Assembly (NCBI GenBank): GCA_964470615.1
Contig: CAYYDH010000010.1
Coordinates: forward strand, 1-15,593
Reading direction: 5' to 3'
Origin: CAYYDH01 sp964470615
Lineage (GTDB): Bacteria; Patescibacteriota; Minisyncoccia; Minisyncoccales; GWA2-38-27
DNA: 15,593 bases
In this document: positions 12,222 to 15,593 of the stretch, one piece after another
Layout of the letters: each line of letters begins with the position of its first letter
Position numbering within the stretch: position 1 is the first letter of the stretch
Position numbers and translations under genes: made by a program
The notes under the pieces: generated by a model
What the model was told of the DNA's origin: nothing
Database searches by the model: none
Seen by the model: only the letters and a program-made list of their open reading frames with translations

Positions 12222-12242
12222 GCCGGCGAAAGCCGGCTTTTT
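12222..12242 (+). terminator. Intrinsic terminator of rpmA
   Basis: A perfect stem GCCGGC (12222-12227) with GCCGGC (12232-12237), closed by a GAAA tetraloop, is followed by TTTTT (12238-12242). It lies between convergent rpmA and pyrG; the reverse direction lacks a good T run. Confidence 0.92.
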
Positions 12243-12247
12243 GTTTC

Positions 12248-13867
12248 TCAGTTTTCAAACGATGCTCTAATAAATTCTCTAAAAAGAGGGTGAGGCCTGA
12301 GAGGCCTTGATTTAAACTCAGGATGAAACTGGCTAGCAACAAAAAAAGGATGTTCTTTTATTTCAATAATTTCTACTAAATCTCTCTCTGGGTTAATCCC
12401 GGCAAAAATCATGCCTTTCTTTTCCAAGATTTCCCGATAATCGTTGTTCAGCTCATAGCGATGCCGATGACGCTCTGATATTGCTTTTTTGCCATAGGCC
12501 TTTGAGCTAATCGTCTTCGGCGTAAGATCGCAATTGTAAGCACCAAGACGCATTGTTCCGCCGTATTTTTTTTCTTTGAGCAGGGCTTTTTGGTCTGGCA
12601 TTACGTCAATCACTGGATTTTTGCATTTTTTATTAAACTCCGTAGAACAGGCGTTCTTAATGCCGCAGACGTTTCGGGCAAATCCGATTACCGCTAACTG
12701 CATACCGAAACAAAGCCCTAAAAATGGGATTTTGTTTTTGCGGCAGAACTCAATTGCTTTTATTTTCCCCTCTACTCCCCTACCTCCAAACCCGCCGGGT
12801 ACTATTATTCCGTCGTAGTCTTTCAGCTCTTTGAGAGCTAAGGGGCTTCTTTCGTAAGATTCGGAAGAAAGCCAAAAAATCTGAGGTTTGCGACCAAAGA
12901 AGTAAGAAGCATGCTTTACTGCCTCAATCACTGAAATATATGAATCCATCAAAGTGAAATTCCCGGTTTCAAAGTATTTTCCTACAATTCCTATCTTTAC
13001 TATCTTTTTCGCACTCTTTACCGTTTTTACTAATTTCCACCAATCGTTTAAACTGCTGGTTCTAGGATTAAGATTCATTCTTTTTAGAATCCTATTCCCT
13101 AGATTCTCTTTCTCAAAATTAATCGGTATCTCGTAAATTGAATCTATGTCAGGAGCTGAAATAATGTCTTCTTTTGAAACATTGCAGAAAGTAGAAATCT
13201 TTTGCTTGCGCGGCTCGTCTAAGGGCACCGATGACCTAGCCAGTATAATTTCCGGCTGTATGCCGGCCGAATTTAGCGTTCGAACAGCATACTGGGTCGG
13301 CTTGGTCTTCATCTCGCCAATCATCTTTGGAATCGGTAAGTAGCTTACTAAAATAAAAAGCACATCTTTAGGACGCGCTAACTTCATCATTCTGGCTGCT
13401 TCCAGAAAAAGCAGGTTCTGGTACTCCCCTACTGTTCCGCCAATTTCAATCAGAACAAAATCTGCTTTGTTTTTTGCTGCAGCTTTTTTAATTCTAGAAA
13501 TTACTTCGTTAGGAATATCTGGCACCACCTCAACGCACCGACCATCGTACTCCAGGTTCCTTTCCCGATTGATAACGGCCTGATAAACTTTACCAGTAGT
13601 AATATAGTTGTCTTTGTAAATATCTTCGTCAAGAAATCTTTCGTAATTTCCCACGTCTTGGTCGCATTCTGCCCCATCATCAGTCACAAATACTTCGCCG
13701 TGCTCAACCGGATTCATCGTACCAGCATCAACATTGATATAGGGGTCGATTTTGATGGCCGTCACCTTAAATCCCTTACTTTTAAGGATCCGACCGATTG
13801 AGGCGGTTGCCACCCCTTTCCCAATACCTGACATCACCCCGCCGACAACAAAAATAAATTTTGCCAT
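12248..13867 (-). CDS. pyrG: CTP synthase
   Basis: This 539-aa enzyme makes CTP from UTP, ATP and glutamine. The N-terminal synthetase domain opens with MAKFIFVVGGVMSGIGKG, including the nucleotide-binding loop (13-18), and contains KIDPYINVDAGTMNPVEHGEVFVTDDGAE. The C-terminal class I glutamine amidotransferase domain (from about 290) has the nucleophile C386 in GLCFGMQ and the H515-x-E517 pair in FHPEF, so the catalytic triad is complete. The ATG at 13867 gives the classical PyrG N-terminus; a longer frame upstream only runs back into the L9 gene. It starts 7 nt after the L9 stop and is last in the operon. Confidence 0.96.
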   Translation of the reverse strand: MAKFIFVVGGVMSGIGKGVATASIGRILKSKGFKVTAIKIDPYINVDAGTMNPVEHGEVFVTDDGAECDQDVGNYERFLDEDIYKDNYITTGKVYQAVINRERNLEYDGRCVEVVPDIPNEVISRIKKAAAKNKADFVLIEIGGTVGEYQNLLFLEAARMMKLARPKDVLFILVSYLPIPKMIGEMKTKPTQYAVRTLNSAGIQPEIILARSSVPLDEPRKQKISTFCNVSKEDIISAPDIDSIYEIPINFEKENLGNRILKRMNLNPRTSSLNDWWKLVKTVKSAKKIVKIGIVGKYFETGNFTLMDSYISVIEAVKHASYFFGRKPQIFWLSSESYERSPLALKELKDYDGIIVPGGFGGRGVEGKIKAIEFCRKNKIPFLGLCFGMQLAVIGFARNVCGIKNACSTEFNKKCKNPVIDVMPDQKALLKEKKYGGTMRLGAYNCDLTPKTISSKAYGKKAISERHRHRYELNNDYREILEKKGMIFAGINPERDLVEIIEIKEHPFFVASQFHPEFKSRPLRPHPLFREFIRASFEN

Positions 13868-13874
13868 AATGCTA

Positions 13875-14324
13875 TTATTTTTTTTCTTCAACCACCACAA
13901 CCGTTATCTCAGCTTCTAAGTTATGTTCAAACTTTATTTTTACCGGGAATTCGCCTGAAGCCTGCAAAGGCTCTGGCAAATCTATCTGGCTCTTTTTTAC
14001 TTCAAACCCCATTTCCTTCAGTTTCTCAGATATCCTTTGGACGTTAACCTTTTCAAAAAGCTGGTCCTGCTCTCCAACTTTCACCGGGATTACTACTTCA
14101 ACTCCGTCAACGCCAGTAGCTAAGGATTGAATCTTCTTCAATTCCTCTTCGGATTTTTTTGTCTCTGTTTCTTTTTGGGCTTCCAGCCACTTTAAAGCAT
14201 CGTTTGTTGCAACCTTAACTAGGCCTTTTGGTATTAAAAGGTTTCGGACGTAGCCGTCTTTGATTTCTTTGACTTCGTGTTTTTTTCCTATCTTTTCGAT
14301 GTCTTGAAGAAGAATGACTTTCAT
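13875..14324 (-). CDS. rplI: Large ribosomal subunit protein L9
   Basis: This 149-aa protein is full-length L9: an N-terminal RNA-binding domain (MKVILLQDIEKIGKKHEVKEIKDGYVRNLLIPKGLV), a long connecting helix (about residues 41-75) and a C-terminal domain (about 80-149). L9 is reported missing from some lineages of the Candidate Phyla Radiation, so its presence helps narrow the host within that group. It lies 34 nt after the protease gene and 7 nt before pyrG on the same strand. No Shine-Dalgarno sequence is visible before its ATG. Confidence 0.95.
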   Translation of the reverse strand: MKVILLQDIEKIGKKHEVKEIKDGYVRNLLIPKGLVKVATNDALKWLEAQKETETKKSEEELKKIQSLATGVDGVEVVIPVKVGEQDQLFEKVNVQRISEKLKEMGFEVKKSQIDLPEPLQASGEFPVKIKFEHNLEAEITVVVVEEKK

Positions 14325-14358
14325 AGAGGTTTTTTAATTAAATACTCCGTTTACTATT

Positions 14359-15543
14359 CTATTCCATCTCGTTGATAATTTCAATAGCTTTTTCCAACTG
14401 CGGATCTTTTTCTTCATCGTAATCTTCATCGGTCATCTCTACCTTTATGTCTGGAGTCAAGCCAATCCCATCAATCAGTTCTCCTTTGGGCGTCAACCAT
14501 TTAGCAATAGTAATCTTAACAGCAGATCCGCCTTGCAATCCTTCTAATTCTTGGACTGAACCTTTGCCAAAAGAGGTTTCTCCAATAAGCTTGATATTCC
14601 GATTATCACGTAGAGCCGCAGCTAAAATCTCAGAAGCCGAGGCCGAACCTTTATTTATCAAAACCACTGCAGGATAGCTTGAAAGCTTGGAATTGCCCTC
14701 GGCGCGATAAATTATTTGCTCTGTTTTTTTCCCGAAGTCCTCAATAACAACAATCTGGTCTCTTTGTAAAAACCAACCGGCAACATTTTGAGAAATTTCC
14801 AAATACCCGCCTGGATTATTGCGTAAATCTACGACTATTTTTTTTGCCTGGCTGTTCAGGACTTGGATTACCGCTCCAGTAAAATCACTCTCTAGGTTTT
14901 GAGAAAATTGATAGATTTTCAAATATGCAATTTCGTTATTATCTCCCTTGAACTCTAACTTTAAGGAAGGAATCTCAATTACTGCTCTTTTGATTATAAC
15001 TTCTTTTGGACTGCTCCAATCTGTTCGGAAAATGGTTAACACCACCTCTGTGCCGCGCGGCCCACGGATAAGGTTTACTGCCTCATCAACAGTCAAATCG
15101 TTTGTCAAAGTATCGCCTATTTTAATAATCTTGTCGCCCGGCCTTAAACCAGCTTTTTGCGCCGGCGTTCCTTCCAGAGGAGCTATAATTTGAAGCTGTC
15201 CTTTTCTTTGGCCAATCTCAGCACCAATTCCCTCAAAGCGTCCGCTTACGTCTTCCTTGAACTTTTTTGCATCGTCAGGGCTAAAGAATACTGTATGGGG
15301 ATCGTCTAAAGACTTTACCATTCCGGCTATGGCACCGTAGATCATCTCTTGAGGGTCTAGTTTTTCTGGGCTGACGAATTTCTGCTGTAATTTATCCCAC
15401 GTTTCCCACATTAAGGAAAAATCAACTTTTTCCGGAGGACAAACCTTACAGACTACTTGCGTTTTCCCAACCCAAAAACCAGCACTGAAAATAATGGTGA
15501 AGCAGGCGATCAAGAAAACTGTCTTGCTAAACCTGTTTAACAT
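14359..15543 (-). CDS. S41 family C-terminal processing peptidase
   Basis: This 394-aa protease resembles CtpA/CtpB/Prc, which trim or degrade envelope proteins from their C-terminus. It has an N-terminal membrane anchor or signal (about residues 8-26), a PDZ domain (about 100-185, with the GRFEGIGAEIG and AGLRPGDKI segments) and a Ser-Lys catalytic domain (about 200-365). By spacing with known CTPs, S302 (KGSASASEI), K327 (SFGKGSVQ) and Q331 form the active site (+25 and +29). Two cysteines (C32, C35) follow the membrane segment. It is first in the operon with rplI and pyrG. A promoter and a palindrome directly precede the ATG. Confidence 0.92.
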   Translation of the reverse strand: MLNRFSKTVFLIACFTIIFSAGFWVGKTQVVCKVCPPEKVDFSLMWETWDKLQQKFVSPEKLDPQEMIYGAIAGMVKSLDDPHTVFFSPDDAKKFKEDVSGRFEGIGAEIGQRKGQLQIIAPLEGTPAQKAGLRPGDKIIKIGDTLTNDLTVDEAVNLIRGPRGTEVVLTIFRTDWSSPKEVIIKRAVIEIPSLKLEFKGDNNEIAYLKIYQFSQNLESDFTGAVIQVLNSQAKKIVVDLRNNPGGYLEISQNVAGWFLQRDQIVVIEDFGKKTEQIIYRAEGNSKLSSYPAVVLINKGSASASEILAAALRDNRNIKLIGETSFGKGSVQELEGLQGGSAVKITIAKWLTPKGELIDGIGLTPDIKVEMTDEDYDEEKDPQLEKAIEIINEME

Positions 15544-15579
15544 ATAACTAGTTATAACAAATTAAGAATTAAACGTCTA
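15543..15579 (-). promoter_or_regulatory. Promoter and palindrome at the protease gene start
   Basis: On the minus strand TAGACG (15574-15579) and TATAAC (15551-15556) are 17 nt apart, which would place the transcript start at about 15544, next to the ATG at 15543. A perfect 14-bp palindrome, TATAACTAGTTATA (15543-15556), covers the -10 box and start point and could be an operator. No ribosome-binding site exists upstream. Confidence 0.55.
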
Positions 15580-15593
15580 CACTAAAATCTACT

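Noticed and set aside
13868..13900. An 11-residue N-terminal extension of CTP synthase
   Set aside because: It reads back into the L9 gene, and the known PyrG N-terminus (MAKFIFVVGG) starts at the ATG at 13867.

Overview
The window looks like a piece of a Patescibacteria (Candidate Phyla Radiation, Parcubacteria-like) chromosome. This rests on an AT-rich genome with tightly overlapping small genes, a self-splicing intron inside the 23S rRNA, a DUF5652-like membrane protein, and several short hypothetical proteins of the kind common in that group. TGA acts as a normal stop (for example at the end of gltX), which argues against the lineages that recode UGA to glycine. A run of exactly 100 N (6484-6583) is a scaffold gap of unknown true length.

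Layout. (1) 1-755: 3' end of a 23S rRNA gene, split by a 233-nt ORF-less group I intron at the position equivalent to E. coli U2593, then 5S rRNA and a terminator. (2) 835-6305, plus strand: one compact operon of mreC, mreD, a class B PBP2 transpeptidase, greA, gltX and a secreted hypothetical protein, mostly overlapping or a few nt apart, closed by a hairpin terminator. It combines cell-shape and wall synthesis with transcript-cleavage and tRNA-charging functions. (3) 6303-9560: an accessory-looking segment. It holds a small gene broken by the gap, a highly structured RNA stretch, a tyrosine recombinase (XerC/D type), and on the minus strand four small genes with their own promoters and terminators. 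These are a 130-aa unknown, a G+C-rich membrane-anchored protein with an EAE repeat, a WYL-like single-domain protein and a DUF5652-like protein. An exact 18-bp inverted repeat (6303-6320 and 8395-8412) bounds the part with the recombinase, and two shorter copies of the same motif occur elsewhere. (4) 9681-11907, minus strand: a 54-aa membrane protein overlapping a geranylgeranyl-reductase-like flavoprotein gene, a terminator, then uppS and a 100-aa hypothetical. (5) 11943-12215, plus strand: rpmA (L27), convergent with (6) a minus-strand operon of S41 C-terminal processing protease, rplI (L9) and pyrG.

How it fits together. Most of the window is housekeeping: peptidoglycan elongation (MreC, MreD, PBP2, UppS), ribosome parts (23S, 5S, L9, L27), translation (GltX), transcription rescue (GreA) and CTP supply (PyrG). 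The least explained parts are the recombinase neighbourhood with its repeated 18-bp motif, several strongly folded non-coding stretches, and the compact group I intron in the ribosomal catalytic centre. Several genes have a promoter -10 element almost touching the start codon and no Shine-Dalgarno sequence, which suggests leaderless transcripts.
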